From the NCBI GenBank assembly GCA_029215795.1, contig JARDYH010000004.1, positions 32,988,001-33,052,000 of the forward strand: a DNA stretch of 64,000 nucleotides. Reading direction: 5' to 3'. The position numbers were made by a program, and so were the translations under genes. Positions 11,472 to 21,155 of the stretch are shown in pieces; position 1 is the stretch's first letter, and the number at the start of each line of letters is the position of its first letter. The stretch is from Anniella stebbinsi (taxonomy: Eukaryota; Chordata; Lepidosauria; Squamata; Anniellidae). The notes under the pieces were generated by a model. That model was not told the origin of the DNA. It did not search any database and was given only the letters and a program-made list of their open reading frames with translations.

Positions 11472-11742
11472 ATGAATATATATAGATAAATAGATAGTTA
11501 CAGTGTTTGATTGAATAATCAAAATTGACTGAAAAAACTCACATGTCCTTTCAAAATATCAACACTCAATAGGAGTTTTGCCTCATCCCCCTTTTTTAAA
11601 AAAAATACTACACTATCCAGTACATGGTTACTGTTCCTTTATTATTGAAGCAGGGTATGTGTGTTTCTAAGAACTTTTCTACATTTGCTGTGTGTTTTTC
11701 ATTCCCTACTCATGGTTGTTTATGGTTTCTTTAGACAACATA
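11472..11742. other. No gene seen
   Basis: AT-rich sequence with a TATA/GATA simple stretch near 11475-11500; nothing recognisable. Confidence 0.4.
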
Positions 11743-11874
11743 AGACAGACCTTCACTAAGCAGGATATGATACTTTGAAAATGGTTTGAAAACTGTATAC
11801 AGAGTGAGTCCTGGGCCCCAACAGTTGTCATTACTGTTATAAACCATTTTAAAGCAGTAGTGTAGATCCTGCCA
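11743..11874 (-). mobile_element. MITE, family C (copy C1)
   Basis: A 130-bp unit reading CAGGATATGATACTTTG..TTTGAAAACTGTATA..CCTGGGCCCCAACAGTTGTCA..TTTAAAGCAGTAGTGTAGATCCTGCC. Its right end is the complement of the left end of 49411-49540, and it is repeated at 47048-47180, 41011-41166 and, degenerate, at 30535-30652. Ends of the form GGGCAGGATCTACAC suggest a hAT-type MITE. Confidence 0.7.
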
Positions 11875-12703
11875 TCATTACCATCCAGCACTTTCCACAA
11901 GTTTCTTTTAGAGCAGGGATAAGGAGCAGTATTTCTGATGGCGAAAGAAAAAGTAATGTCCATTAATGTATTTATGTTATTCTGCTATACCACAGCGCCA
12001 CCTAGAGGCTATGTAGTGAAAAGCAGGAAAGGAAATGCTCCTTATGTAGAGCTCCGATCTCAATTCTGTGACAAAGCTGAAATAGATGCAGCAGGTTAAC
12101 AGCCTAACGTAGAAAAGCTCCAGATGTTATGGTAATGTTTAGGCTTCTGCATGATATGAAGAAAAGTGTATTTATTTCACTCTATGCCTATTTGAGTACA
12201 GATATAGAAGGAGTATAGTGCATGGATCAGAGCACAATGTGCTAAATCAGGAATGGGCAGAAGGTAAATCTCCAGATGTTTTGCATTTCAACTCCCAGAA
12301 GCCCCTGCCAGCATGGCCAATAGTCAGAAATGGAGTTGAAGACCAAAACATTACTTTCTGTCCACCTCTGTCATTTAATACACTAGCAGTGCTGGAATAG
12401 TTGATCTCCAAAGGAAGGGGTAGTTGAGGGTGAACATCTTTCTTTAAATGCAAATAGGTGTAGTTTTGCACCTATTGGGTTTTCTGCTTAGCTCTTTAAG
12501 TATGTAAAATATGCTATTTTTTTTGTTAAAAATGGATGCATTGTTTTGGAGCAGTAACCTGTGCACTCTAGATATGCACTGTGAGCAGTTCTGTTTAAGG
12601 GGAAGAAAGAAATGATTTGGTTTTCTCAAAAGTGGCTGTATCCAAACAAATTTTTCACTTCAGGTAGAAATAAGGTGTTAACAGTACATATATCTGCCCT
12701 CTT
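11875..12703. other. No gene; MITE fragment
   Basis: 12247-12340 contains CCAGATGTTTTGCATTTCAA, CTCCCAGAAGCCCCTGCCAG and CATGGCCAATAGTCAG, one half of the MITE seen at 38201-38326. Nothing else is recognised. Confidence 0.45.
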
Positions 12704-12871
12704 TTATATCTGGTCAAGAGGGCAGGGCTCCTACAGCTTTAACTGTTGTGATGAAGAGGGAATTTTACCAGGTGCTGCTTGCATACAAATGACACCTGCT
12801 GAAATTCCCTTTTCTATGCAACTTTAAAGATACAGGAGCCCTGTCCTCCTTTCCATGTGGTCACCCTAATA
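12704..12871 (+). mobile_element. Family T element, single-unit form (copy T5)
   Basis: The unit reads GGGCAGGGCTCCTACAGC, TTTAACTGTTGTGATGAAG, GGGAATTTTACCAGG, GCATACAAATGACACC, TGAAATTCCCTTTTC, AGGAGCCCTGTCCTCC and ends GTGGTCACCCTA. It is itself an imperfect palindrome. The same half-unit is found twice, head to head, inside the 320-bp elements at 23488, 24873 and 26015. The left end is degenerate, so its target duplication is not resolved. Confidence 0.65.
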
Positions 12872-13609
12872 TATATTGATGGTTTCCTTATAATAAGCTT
12901 TGTTTCCTTGCTTATTCACTGTTCTCACTTGCTGCCAGAGGGCAGTATATTCCTATGGAGATCGTCATTCTACCTTCGAAAGGAGCACAAATGAGATCAC
13001 CATCCATAATATTTCTACTCAAAAAGTGCTTTATAGTCTTCCCATCATATATATTTCAAATGATCTGCCCCAGCTAAATAAATTGCCCAAGCTCAATTTC
13101 CAAGAGAAATCATTGTCAGAATTGCTGACCCAGTTTAATGCCATAGCATATATTTATACCGAGCTGCACAAATCATATTGCCAAACATGGGTTACAAATG
13201 GGATTGAGGGGGGAAAAGTTTATTCAGAAATGAGATTAGATTTGAAAATGTAGAATGTTGGTGGCTGCTGAAACTCACATAGGCAGCCATGTCATATACA
13301 TATTCTATTAACAGCTTTTAGAATGGAGCCTCTCTGGATCCATTCTAAAGAGCACATCAACTTTTGTAGGACACAGTAGTGAAATAGAGGCATGCAGGAG
13401 CAGAAATTCTCAGGCCCGGATAGTCCCTTTCCCAAACTTGGACAAAATGACCGATTTATCATCAGTGTTTACAGAGCTTCCATTCTTGAAAATTAGCACT
13501 ATACTACCAAATAGGAGCTAAGAAACTGCTTAAATTATTCTTGAAATCCAATGCTGCTTTTAAAAAAACTTTAAAAAGCACTGTAGTGTGATGCATTGAA
13601 ATGTGATTC
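12872..13609. other. No gene seen
   Basis: No recognised repeats. One unmarked frame of about 117 codons (12900-13253) has no domain, no intron-exon support and average composition, so it is not called a gene. Confidence 0.4.
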
Positions 13610-13740
13610 AGAGTGTCTTTACATTAAGGAGAAATCACATTAGTTATGAGGAGCTTTGTGCTTCCTGCTTCTTTGATGCAATTGTTATGGGCTGCGTTAC
13701 ATGGGCGGAGAGGGGCATGGTTTAAATTGAATACTTTCCG
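13610..13740 (+). mobile_element. hAT-like family A, 5' part (copy A2, interrupted)
   Basis: The left terminal repeat AGAGTGTCTTTACATTAAGG is followed by GAGAAATCACATTAG, TTCCTGCTTCTTTGATGCAA, TTGTTATGGGCTGCGTTACA and TGGGCGGAGAGG, as in copy A3 at 38492-38610. It stops at ACTTTCCG (13733-13740), where another element is inserted, and resumes at 20006. Confidence 0.7.
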
Positions 13741-13857
13741 TTGTGTTTTCTTTTACTGGGCAATTTACAGCAACCAAATAATTAGCTAATTCTGAATTGA
13801 ACACAAACACCTTTACTTTAGGCAATAAACTCTCAAACACAAAACAAACTGATTAAC

Positions 13858-13874
13858 ATAACTCACCTCAAGGG
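13858..13874 (+). repeat. Left target-site duplication of the L1
   Basis: ATAACTCACCTCAAGGG, identical in all 17 positions to 19589-19605. The first three bases could be shared with the L1 tail on the right side. Confidence 0.9.
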
Positions 13875-14454
13875 GGGGGCGTGGCCAAGCAGGTCATGGT
13901 TTGAGTCGCAAATCCTTCATCCTCCGAAAGAAGCAATGAATTAATTGTAAATTCCCTATCTTAAAAGCGTCCTCTGTTGCATTTAAGTCTGCTATGGAGA
14001 GGGGGAAGCTTACCAAAGAGATTGCAGCTGGAACGAGATTTATGGCTTTATAACCGCATCGGCAGAAGGGAGGAGATCGAGCGACAGCTTTGTAGCAGCG
14101 CTGCGAAGGTAATTAAACAGACGTATTTATGGTTGCGGGCTGAAGGCTGAGGAGAACAGAATGATTGCTAGCATTCAGAAAAGAGGCTTTTAAGACTTTT
14201 AAGCTTTAGGCTCTGAAAGATTGCTAGCGGCATACCAGCCGGCTGAAAGCCCGAGGAGAAACGAAACTAAAAAAAAAAAAAAAAAAAGCCGGAGGGAGAG
14301 AAAGAGACTTTGATTTCTGGCTAGAAGTGGTTTGTGCTTGTGTTTGTGCTTATCGGATAGGCTTGGAAGGTGGATGAGCAAGAAGAAAATAACTTCTTGG
14401 AGCCGAATCAAGGGAGATAAGCCGTCCGACAGAAGTTTTAGACTTGTCCGGAAA
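13875..14454 (+). promoter_or_regulatory. L1 5' leader with presumed internal promoter
   Basis: The leader starts with a G run and GCGTGGCC and is more GC-rich than the flanking host DNA, with several CpG sites. It holds a run of about 19 A (14270-14288) about 165 bases before the ORF1 start. In L1 families this leader contains the RNA polymerase II promoter that starts transcription at its first base. No individual factor site is claimed. Confidence 0.7.
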
Positions 14455-15387
14455 ATGGCGGATAAGGAATCTGAAAAGCCAAAAAAGCAATCCCCGAGTC
14501 ATGCCGGAAATGCTAGCTCTAAGACTGGAATTAAGCCAGGAGCAATTCCTAAAACAACCACAGGGAGGCAAGCTGACCCAACAGATGAATTGCTTCAGAA
14601 TTTTCAAAAAATGTTGGATCTTGCAATCTTAAAGCAAGATGGAAATTTTGAGCAGGCTTTACTCAAACAAGAAGATCGATTGGCAAAGAGGATTGCTGAT
14701 TCACAGCAGCAGCTTTTAGCAGGACTCCAAAAGGTGGAGAAAGAGGTTGGAGCTTTACAGGAAGAAACTGGAGAACTAAAGGTTTTATACAAGAAGCAAC
14801 AGGAACAGCTAACGCAACAGGATTTACGGCTTATAGCGATGGAAGACCGGGACAGGAGAGCTAATCTACGCATAAGATCTTTTGGGGAGAGGCAAGAGGA
14901 GACCCCTAACAGTATAAGAGAATTAATTTTGGCATGGGCCAAACAGTTGATGCCACAGGAAGAGTGGAGAATGGAAGATATTGAGCGGGCCCACAGGGTT
15001 GGATTTGGAAAGTCAAGAGAGCTCCCAAGAGATATTATTGTGAAATTCGCTAACTACTACAAAAAAGAAAAATTAATGCAAGCAATTAGAAGTCAAGGTC
15101 AACCGATGCTTCAAGCAACACCAGTCGAGGTTTTCCAGGATTTATGCCCTCAGACCATCCAGTGGAGGAAGAGCGTTAGAATATGCACAGGGGCATTGAA
15201 AATGAAATCGATCTCCTACAATTGGGGATACCCAGTTTTCTTGAGGTTCAAGTGGAACGGGAAGCAGCAAAGAATAACATCTTGTGAGCAAGGAATCGAG
15301 TTGTTGGAGGAGCTGGGCATAATGGATGCCACATTGGTTGGAGAGGAGAAGCAAGATGAAGGCGCGGCAGGAGGGAGCAATGAATAG
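14455..15387 (+). CDS. L1 ORF1 protein (RNA-binding nucleic-acid chaperone)
   Basis: A 310-residue open frame. Residues 1-45 are basic and Ser/Pro/Lys-rich; about 55-135 have the Leu/Gln/Glu/Lys heptads of a coiled coil (KQEDRLAKRIADSQQQLLAG, KKQQEQLTQQDLRL); 137-215 form the RRM, starting at NLRIRSFGE and including DIERAHRVGFGKSRELPRDI; about 216-290 form the C-terminal domain. In L1 biology ORF1p trimerises through the coiled coil, coats L1 RNA and is needed for retrotransposition in cis. I chose the ATG at 14455 because it sits in GAAAATGG, with A at -3 and G at +4; an in-frame ATG at 14374 has a weak context. The frame is intact, which is unusual among the elements in this window. Confidence 0.93.
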   Translation: MADKESEKPKKQSPSHAGNASSKTGIKPGAIPKTTTGRQADPTDELLQNFQKMLDLAILKQDGNFEQALLKQEDRLAKRIADSQQQLLAGLQKVEKEVGALQEETGELKVLYKKQQEQLTQQDLRLIAMEDRDRRANLRIRSFGERQEETPNSIRELILAWAKQLMPQEEWRMEDIERAHRVGFGKSRELPRDIIVKFANYYKKEKLMQAIRSQGQPMLQATPVEVFQDLCPQTIQWRKSVRICTGALKMKSISYNWGYPVFLRFKWNGKQQRITSCEQGIELLEELGIMDATLVGEEKQDEGAAGGSNE

Positions 15388-15626
15388 ACTTTAATATATT
15401 GTAAGAGAGATAGGGAGAAGAGGAGACTTGGAGGGGAGGGTGGACGTCATTCCGGAATGTTGGGCCGAGTTTCCCCCCCCCCTAAGAGTTCTAAGAAGAT
15501 TGGGACCAAAGCCCAGCAAGCTGGTGAGGAGGGGGGTGAATTGGGGGTGAATGTGGGGGGGAGGGTTAGGGGGGGTATGTGTTACACACAGGGAGACCGA
15601 CTTAAAGACTTGTGTGAAAGAGAGAG
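15388..15626 (+). other. L1 inter-ORF spacer with C10 run and G-quadruplex motif
   Basis: A 239-bp spacer between the two ORFs. It has a run of ten C (15473-15482) and five sense-strand G runs of 6, 5, 7, 3 and 7 (15531-15575) separated by loops of 6, 7, 1 and 3 bases. That satisfies the usual G-quadruplex pattern; the C run could instead pair with a G run. Mammalian L1 spacers are much shorter. A role in ORF2 translation is only an inference. Confidence 0.85.
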
Positions 15627-18600
15627 ATGGAAAATAAACTTAGATTGGCAACACTGAATGTTAAAGGGCTAGGAACGGTAATTAAAAGAAAGAGGATTGA
15701 AATGTTATTAAAGAAAAAAAAATAGATGTATTTTTTTTGCAGGAAACCCATCAGGCTAAAGATGGAGTTAATGAGCTTCGAATGAGGGAGGTGGGCGTTT
15801 ATGAGAAGGCATATGGAACTTCGAAATCGAGAGGAGTGGCAATAATAATTTCAAAGACATGTGGTATAACTATTCAAAGTGTAAAGAGAGATAGCAATGG
15901 AAGGTTTCTTATTATGTTCTGCAAGTTGGGAGAAGAGGAATATGTATTAGTGAATATATATGCTCCAAATGGGAAACAAATGGATTTTATCAATGAAGTA
16001 TTTAACGGGTTGGGAGAAGTGGGTAAAAAGCACATTGTGATGGCTGGTGACTTTAATATGGTACTAGATATAGGGAAAGACCGGGATAACATACTAAAAG
16101 ATACTAAGAGGGTGGGGAAGACAGAGTTAAGCAAATTAATGGAAGGGAAAGAATTAATGGATGTGTGGAGAGCCTTAAGAGGGGAAGAAAGGAAATATAC
16201 TTTTTATTCACAGAGATTTAAGAGTTATTCTAGGATAGACCACATTTTTGTATCAAAAAATATGTTACCCAAAATTATAGATTGTGATATTGGAGTTATC
16301 AAGGTCACTGACCACGCGTTGATGTCAATGGACATGGAAACCAAGAAAGACTATAGACAAGCGAAGAGATGGAGATTGGATGTAAGGTTGTTGAATAAAA
16401 AGGATATAATGGAGAAAATAAAGAAAGAACTGCAGGAAATTTGGGAGATTAATGAAAAAGAGAACAACCGGCAGGACATATTATGGGACACAATGAAAGC
16501 TGTAGTAAGAGGGATTTGTATTAGGGAAAGATGCACATTAAAAAAACAACAGGAAGCTCAAAATAAAAAGATTGAAGAGGAGATAAGAAGTTTGGAAGAA
16601 AAGTTAAAGGAGACAAAAGATAAACGCCTATTAGCCCAAATTCAAGCTAAGAAAAAGGAATTAGAGAAAGAAGAATTAGAACAAGTTCAAAAGAATTTGT
16701 TGTATTTAAAAAGAGCCTTTTTTGAATATAGTAATAGAAACTCAAAGATGCTGGCTAGATCCACACAGTTGGAAAAGGCTAAGAATATGATAGGGACAAT
16801 AAAGGATAAGGCAGGGAATAGTTGTAATTTAATGAAAGATAAATTAAGTATATTTGAGGACTTTTATAGTGAATTATATACATCAGGATCGGGACCGCAA
16901 GATAAGATATTGGAATATGTAGAGAGGAATTGGAAAATAAAATTGCAGGAACAGGACAGGGATTATATGGAAGGTTTAGTTAACGGAAAAAGAGATAGAG
17001 GGAGTTACTGATAAATTAAAAGGAGGAAAATCACCGGGGTTGGATGGTTTGGGGTCGGAGTATTATAAGCTTTTTAAAGGAATTTTAGTACCAAGATTAA
17101 AGAAATTATTTAATACTATAATAGAAGGGGGGAAGACTCCGCCATCATGGGAACATTCCCTGATTATATTAATTCCGAAACCAGGTAAGGATTTAACGGA
17201 TCCCGCATCATATAGACCAATTTCCTTAATAAATCAAGATTCAAAGATTTTTACAGCAATATTGGCAAAAAGAATGGCCACATTTATTAGTAAATATATT
17301 AAAAAAGATCAGTGTGGATTTATCCCGGGTAGGCAAATGCCTAATTTAATGGGAAGAGTATTAAATATAATTAGTATCATAAAAAAAAGGAATTTAAAAG
17401 CAGGTCTGCTAGCATTGGATATATTCAAAGCCTTTGATTGTGTGGAATGGCCAGCACTTAAAACAATATTAAAAACATTTGGGTTTGGAGATTGTTTTAT
17501 GGGAGTGATGGATAAGTTGTATAAAAATAATAAAGCGGAAATATTGGTTAATGATGGGTTAACACAACAGATTACACTAGCCCGAGGAACTAGACAGGGA
17601 TGTCCTCTTTCACCGATCCTATTTGCAATAGTAATAGAAATTTTGGCAAATGTAATAAGGGAAGATGAAAGAGTGAAGGGGATAGGAAGAAAGGAGAAGA
17701 TTAAAATGAATATGTTTGCGGACGATACCTTATTGACGGTAGAAGATCCCCTAGGGAGTGCTGAGGTGATTAAGAAACATTTAAGAGAATTTGGAGAAAT
17801 TACGGGATTAAAAGTAAATTGGGGGAAGTCAGAAATGATGTTATTTAATTATAATAAGGAAGAGTTGGAAGAAGGTAAGGATAAGTTGGGTCTTAGACTT
17901 AAAAACATAGTACGTTATTTAGGTATTAACATTGATAGAGATTTAGATAGGCTTGAGGAACTTAATTTGGTAGCTTTAAAAAAACAAGTAGGGGAGAAAT
18001 TAGAAGTATATAAGAAATTAAAACATTCTTGGTTTGGTAGAATAGCAATTATTAAAATGAAGATTTTACCTAAGATTAATTTTTTGTTTAGAATGTTACC
18101 AATTAAAATATCAGATGTAGAGCTGAAAAGTTGGCAAAATATAATCAATGCATATTGTAATGGGGATAAGAAAGCCAGGATTAATAAAGGGTTATGGTAT
18201 AAGGCTCAAAAGAAGGGAGGTTTAGGGCTTCCAAATATTAAGTACTATTATATAGCTAATCAGTTAAGGTATGTTATAAGCTGTATTCTAGGGGAGGAAG
18301 ATCTGGAGTGGTTGGAGACGCAAACTGGGGAAATAGATTATAAATTGAAAAATATTTTCTTTAAGAAAATTCAAAAGAAAGAATTAAAGGGACTGGACAA
18401 CCCTTTGTTGGTAAATATAGTGGAGATCTGGGAGAAATTTAGGGGGAAGTTGATACCAGGAGATTCACCACTTGCCCCAGTGGTAGTAGTGGAGAATTTC
18501 CCAAGAGTGTTAAAAGTGGAGATTGAAGCGAGATTGAAAGATAAGGAAATAATCAAGTTAAGGAAGTGGATGGAAAATATGAAGGATAATGAACAAATTA

Positions 18601-19463
18601 AAGAGCTATTGATAGGTCATAAATTTGCATGGTTTAAATGTATACAACTAGGGAAATGGACTCAGGAATGGAAATTGAAAAATAAAAAGTGTAGAAACAA
18701 TACAAGATTTGAAGAATTAGTAGAGTCAAAAGGCAGGAAAGAAGGAAAGGAAATTAAGAAAGGGTTGACTAGTGAGATATATAAATTATTGATAGAGGAA
18801 GAATTTCAAAATTCACTTAAAGTAATAAAAAAGGCTTGGGAAGAAGACGTAAATGGAGAAATTAAGGATTATAACTGGGAGAGGTTGTGGAACGCAAGAA
18901 TGTTAAAATTGTTATCGATCAGAATTAAGGAGAATTTTTATAAGGTATTGTGGAGATGGTATCTAACTCCGGTTAGATTTCACCAGATTGATAAAAAAAT
19001 ATCTAAAAAGTGTTGGAGAGGATGCCAGGAGGTTGGAACTTATTACCATATGTGGTGGAGCTGTGAATATGTACAAAAATTTTGGAAAAGGGTATTTAAA
19101 GAAATAAGTGAAATAATTGGAAGTAAAGTGGAATTAGACCCGAAGCTCGCTCTACTAGCAATATGGGATAGAGGGGAAGAGGACAAAAACAAGAGGGAAT
19201 TGATAAACAACCTCCTGACTCCTGTTAGACTAATGATTGCAAAAAATTGGAAAGGACAAGGAAGCTATACAATAGAAGAATGGTATAAAGAAATATGGGA
19301 TATGGCTTTGAATGATATGCTAACTTGTAAAATGAAATTGAAAAGGGGAATGTCCGGTAAAAATGATTTTGGGGAAATATGGAGACCCCTTTTGGAATAT
19401 GTATTAAGATCGGGGAAGGGACAAACACCTTCAAAAGAGTCGATAAACTTTTGGATAGAATAA
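15627..19463 (+). pseudogene. L1 ORF2 (endonuclease, reverse transcriptase), two frameshifts
   Basis: The ATG at 15627 (context GAGATGG) opens with ENKLRLATLNVKGLG. The frame breaks at a nine-A run (15714-15722) and continues one frame over from about 15725 to a stop at 17009, then again shifts near 16980-16990 and runs open to TAA at 19461. Endonuclease motifs are QETHQ (about 15740), YAPNGKQ, AGDFNMVLD (about 16041), SRIDHIF and VTDHALM (about 16303). Reverse transcriptase motifs are SYRPISLINQDSKIF, ALDIFKAFD (about 17415-17439), GTRQGCPLSPILF and the catalytic FADD (17714-17725). A C-terminal CCHC knuckle, CWRGCQ..HMWWSC, lies at about 19010-19063. Total span equals about 1,278 codons, normal for ORF2p. 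ORF2p nicks target DNA and primes reverse transcription there. As written the copy cannot make full ORF2p; both breaks are single-base-type changes, one in a homopolymer, so sequencing error is possible. Confidence 0.93.
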
Positions 19464-19588
19464 GAGGTTAAGAGAAGGTCTCATGGTGGGGGGGTACACG
19501 GGGGGGGGATTGTCAAGGGTTATGTATGTATTTTATGTTATCATTATGTTGAAAATAATAAAATTATTTACAAAAAAAAATAATAATA
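19464..19588 (+). other. L1 3' untranslated region, poly(A) signal and tail
   Basis: Only about 125 bp. It holds two sense-strand G runs (seven G at 19488-19494 and nine G at 19500-19508), AATAAA at 19557-19562 and an A9 run followed by TAA repeats. G-rich tracts in the 3' UTR are known from mammalian L1. Confidence 0.85.
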
Positions 19589-19605
19589 ATAACTCACCTC
19601 AAGGG
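19589..19605 (+). repeat. Right target-site duplication of the L1
   Basis: ATAACTCACCTCAAGGG, a perfect copy of 13858-13874. Confidence 0.9.
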
Positions 19606-19675
19606 AGGATTAGGCAAAACGAACAGAAGAAACAATTGCTTTCAGTAAGGAACCAAAAAGAGAGTCCTTTAAGTA

Positions 19676-20029
19676 TCAGACACTAAGTTGTGTCTCTTTT
19701 CTTACAAAGCCCCAGCGTCTCTCCACTCTAGCCTCATCCTGCTTTTGCCTTCTTCGGCACACTGCATGCTTTAAACCGTTCACCGGCTCCTCCTCCTCCT
19801 GGGATGCTGGTCGGGGTTCCTCAGCTGCAGATAAGTTTCCCTCCTCAGTGCTAATCTCTGAATTTACATCTTCTGCAGCTGGAACAAAGACCTGGGAAAT
19901 CAGTCTATCCCCTGGTGCTACCAACAGATCCTCTTCAGAATCTGATTCTGCCCCCACCTCTCTCAACTCATCAGCCTGTTCAGGGTAAAAGGAGTTAGAC
20001 ACAACACTTTCCCTTGAAGTGTGCTCCAT
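19676..20029 (-). CDS. Acidic open frame of unknown function in the nested element
   Basis: A 117-codon minus-strand frame. It is rich in Glu, Asp and Ser in its first two thirds (LREVGAESDSEEDLL, SAAEEPRP, QEEEEPVN) and basic at the end (CRRRQKQDEARVERRWGF). The ATG at 20029 lies outside the nested element, in family A flank, so it is probably not the ancestral start; the frame enters the element at its terminal repeat and stays open until TGA-side sequence near 19676. I recognise no domain. It may be the first exon or leftover N-terminus of the element's own protein, or chance. Nothing in the context supports a host gene. Confidence 0.3.
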   Translation of the reverse strand: MEHTSRESVVSNSFYPEQADELREVGAESDSEEDLLVAPGDRLISQVFVPAAEDVNSEISTEEGNLSAAEEPRPASQEEEEPVNGLKHAVCRRRQKQDEARVERRWGFVRKETQLSV

Positions 20030-20290
20030 TCACTTCTATTGAGACACCGTCATGTAATGGTGGAAGATCCCTCTTTATTCCATATATTACGACATTAGAA
20101 GTGGTTCTTTTAATAGTGGGATTTCTAGGGGATAGCACAGGAGATGTCCTGGTTGTTAATGACATCGTGTAATGGACTCAAAAACTTTGTGAGTGGCCAA
20201 TCATGAGCTTGCAATAAATCGCTCATTCACAGCAACCCTCAGTTATAAAATTTTGGATGAACTTCCAGGGCAAGTGGAAAAGTAAGAGGC
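20006..20290 (+). mobile_element. hAT-like family A, continuation (copy A2)
   Basis: After the right duplication ACTTTCCC, family A resumes with TCCATTCACTTCTATTGAGA, GGTGGAAGATCC, AAGTGGTTCTTTTAATAG, GAGTGGCCAATCATGAGC and GCAATAAATCGCTCATT. The same phrases occur at 38640-38815 and 56290-56490. No 3' terminal repeat (GATGACACTCT type) is found before 20.9 kb, so the copy is truncated. Confidence 0.65.
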
Positions 20291-20867
20291 AGAAGAGAGA
20301 CCTAAATCGTATCCTGAATGGCTGCTTCTAATGCAACATTATATTGCTGGGGCTCTAGAGATGTGGCTAGGACTGTGGTTCCGGGTCCCACACCCCGGGA
20401 CACCCTCCAAATGACAACCCAGGAAGCAGCAGGTGAGGGAACAAACAGGCTTGGCATCAACACCAGGATGGGCATGGGCATGCAGGAGCCCATCTGGACA
20501 GACGCTGCTCACCAGCATCCTTTCTTCTTATTTTTATTTTGCATGTTGAACAGGAACCAGTAGAAAATGTTACACTTTCCATGTGTCATTACATGTTTGT
20601 AATACCTGAAGCGATCTGAATCAACTGTCAGAACAGTTGTCTCCTTCCTGAAGCCAGGCAAGTCAATAAACTAGAAATGGAAGTAACATGGCCATATAGG
20701 TATAGGGTCTCCAAGGATGCAACTACCATAAAAGGATGGGGGAAGTGGGATAAAGTCCTACTACAAAAATGTGGGCACCCTACATCAGCACAAGCAGGGA
20801 GACAAATAGCTAGTTTGCTTTGTTGTTTGGAAGAAAGGTCAATATTAGTGTTACACTGAATTTTTGT
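20291..20867. other. No gene seen
   Basis: Sequence without recognised repeat or coding pattern. Short frames on both strands at 20302-20563 overlap each other and have no domain. Confidence 0.4.
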
Positions 20868-20950
20868 GATGGAATCACAGAATCTTGGAGTTGGAAGGTT
20901 CCTTAAAGCTCATCTAGTTTAACCATCTGCCAATACAAAAAAATCCACTG
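20868..20950 (-). mobile_element. CR1-type LINE 3' end fragment
   Basis: GGAATCACAGAATCTTGGAG, TTGGAAGGTTCCTTAAAG and CTCATCTAGTTTAACC are the reverse-strand signature of a CR1 3' end in sauropsids. A second fragment of this type is at 42486-42590. Confidence 0.7.
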
Positions 20951-20965
20951 CTGCTGCATCCCTTA

Positions 20966-21155
20966 TAAGTGATAGAGCACCTGCTTTGCATACAGAAGGT
21001 CCTAGGTTCAATCCCCAGCATCTCCAGGTAGGGCAGGAAAATCTCATGCCTGATTCCTGGGGAGCTGCTGCCAGTCAGTGTCAACAACACTGGGTTCGAT
21101 GGCCCATGGGTCTGACTCAGTATAGGGCAGCTTCCTATGTTCCTGTTTTCTCTGT
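20966..21155 (+). mobile_element. tRNA-derived SINE
   Basis: The left part resembles a tRNA gene, with a box A region AGTGATAGAGCACC (degenerate) and a box B GGTTCAATCCC (21005-21015). The body reads CATCTCCAGGTAGGGCAGG, GAGCTGCTGCCAGTCAGTGT and the right end GTCTGACTCAGTATAGGGCA, GCTTCCTATGTTCC resembles a CR1/L3-type LINE tail. RNA polymerase III would transcribe it and a LINE would mobilise it. It is not a functional tRNA gene. A second copy is at 50093-50290. Confidence 0.8.

Larger units (their letters stand above)
13875..19588 (+). mobile_element. Full-length L1 (LINE-1) retrotransposon
   Basis: A complete LINE-1 with a 5' leader of about 580 bp beginning GGGGGCGTGGCC, ORF1, a 239-bp G-rich spacer, ORF2, a short 3' untranslated region with AATAAA (19557-19562) and an A-rich tail ending in TAA repeats. 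It is flanked by a perfect 17-bp duplication. The perfect duplication, open ORF1 and only two frame breaks in ORF2 point to a very recent insertion. L1 elements copy their own RNA into a nicked chromosomal target, which explains the tail and the duplication. Confidence 0.95.
13741..20005. mobile_element. Element nested in family A, itself split by an L1
   Basis: The outer ends are TTGTGTTTTCTTTTACTGGG at the left and GTAAAAGGAGTTAGACACAAC at the right (21 bases; ends are TTGTGT and ACACAA), an imperfect inverted pair. ACTTTCCG (13733-13740) precedes it and ACTTTCCC (20006-20013) follows, a 7-of-8 duplication, and the flanks belong to one family A copy. Without the L1 it is about 530 bp. A 7-8 bp duplication favours hAT or P-like superfamilies over LTR elements. 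On the minus strand it carries an open acidic frame (see 19676-20029). Confidence 0.65.

Noticed and set aside
12900..13253. 117-codon plus-strand frame
   Set aside because: Composition is that of the surrounding DNA, and no homology is recognised.
13741..20005. Solo LTR interpretation of the nested element
   Set aside because: Ends lack clean TG...CA at the duplication border and the flanking duplication is 7-8 bp, longer than the 4-6 bp made by retroviral integrases; not fully excluded.
20302..20563. Overlapping frames on both strands
   Set aside because: No domain, no codon bias, no splice context; chance openness.
20966..21040. Possible tRNA gene
   Set aside because: Box B is good but the acceptor and anticodon stems do not fold and the sequence continues as a SINE body.
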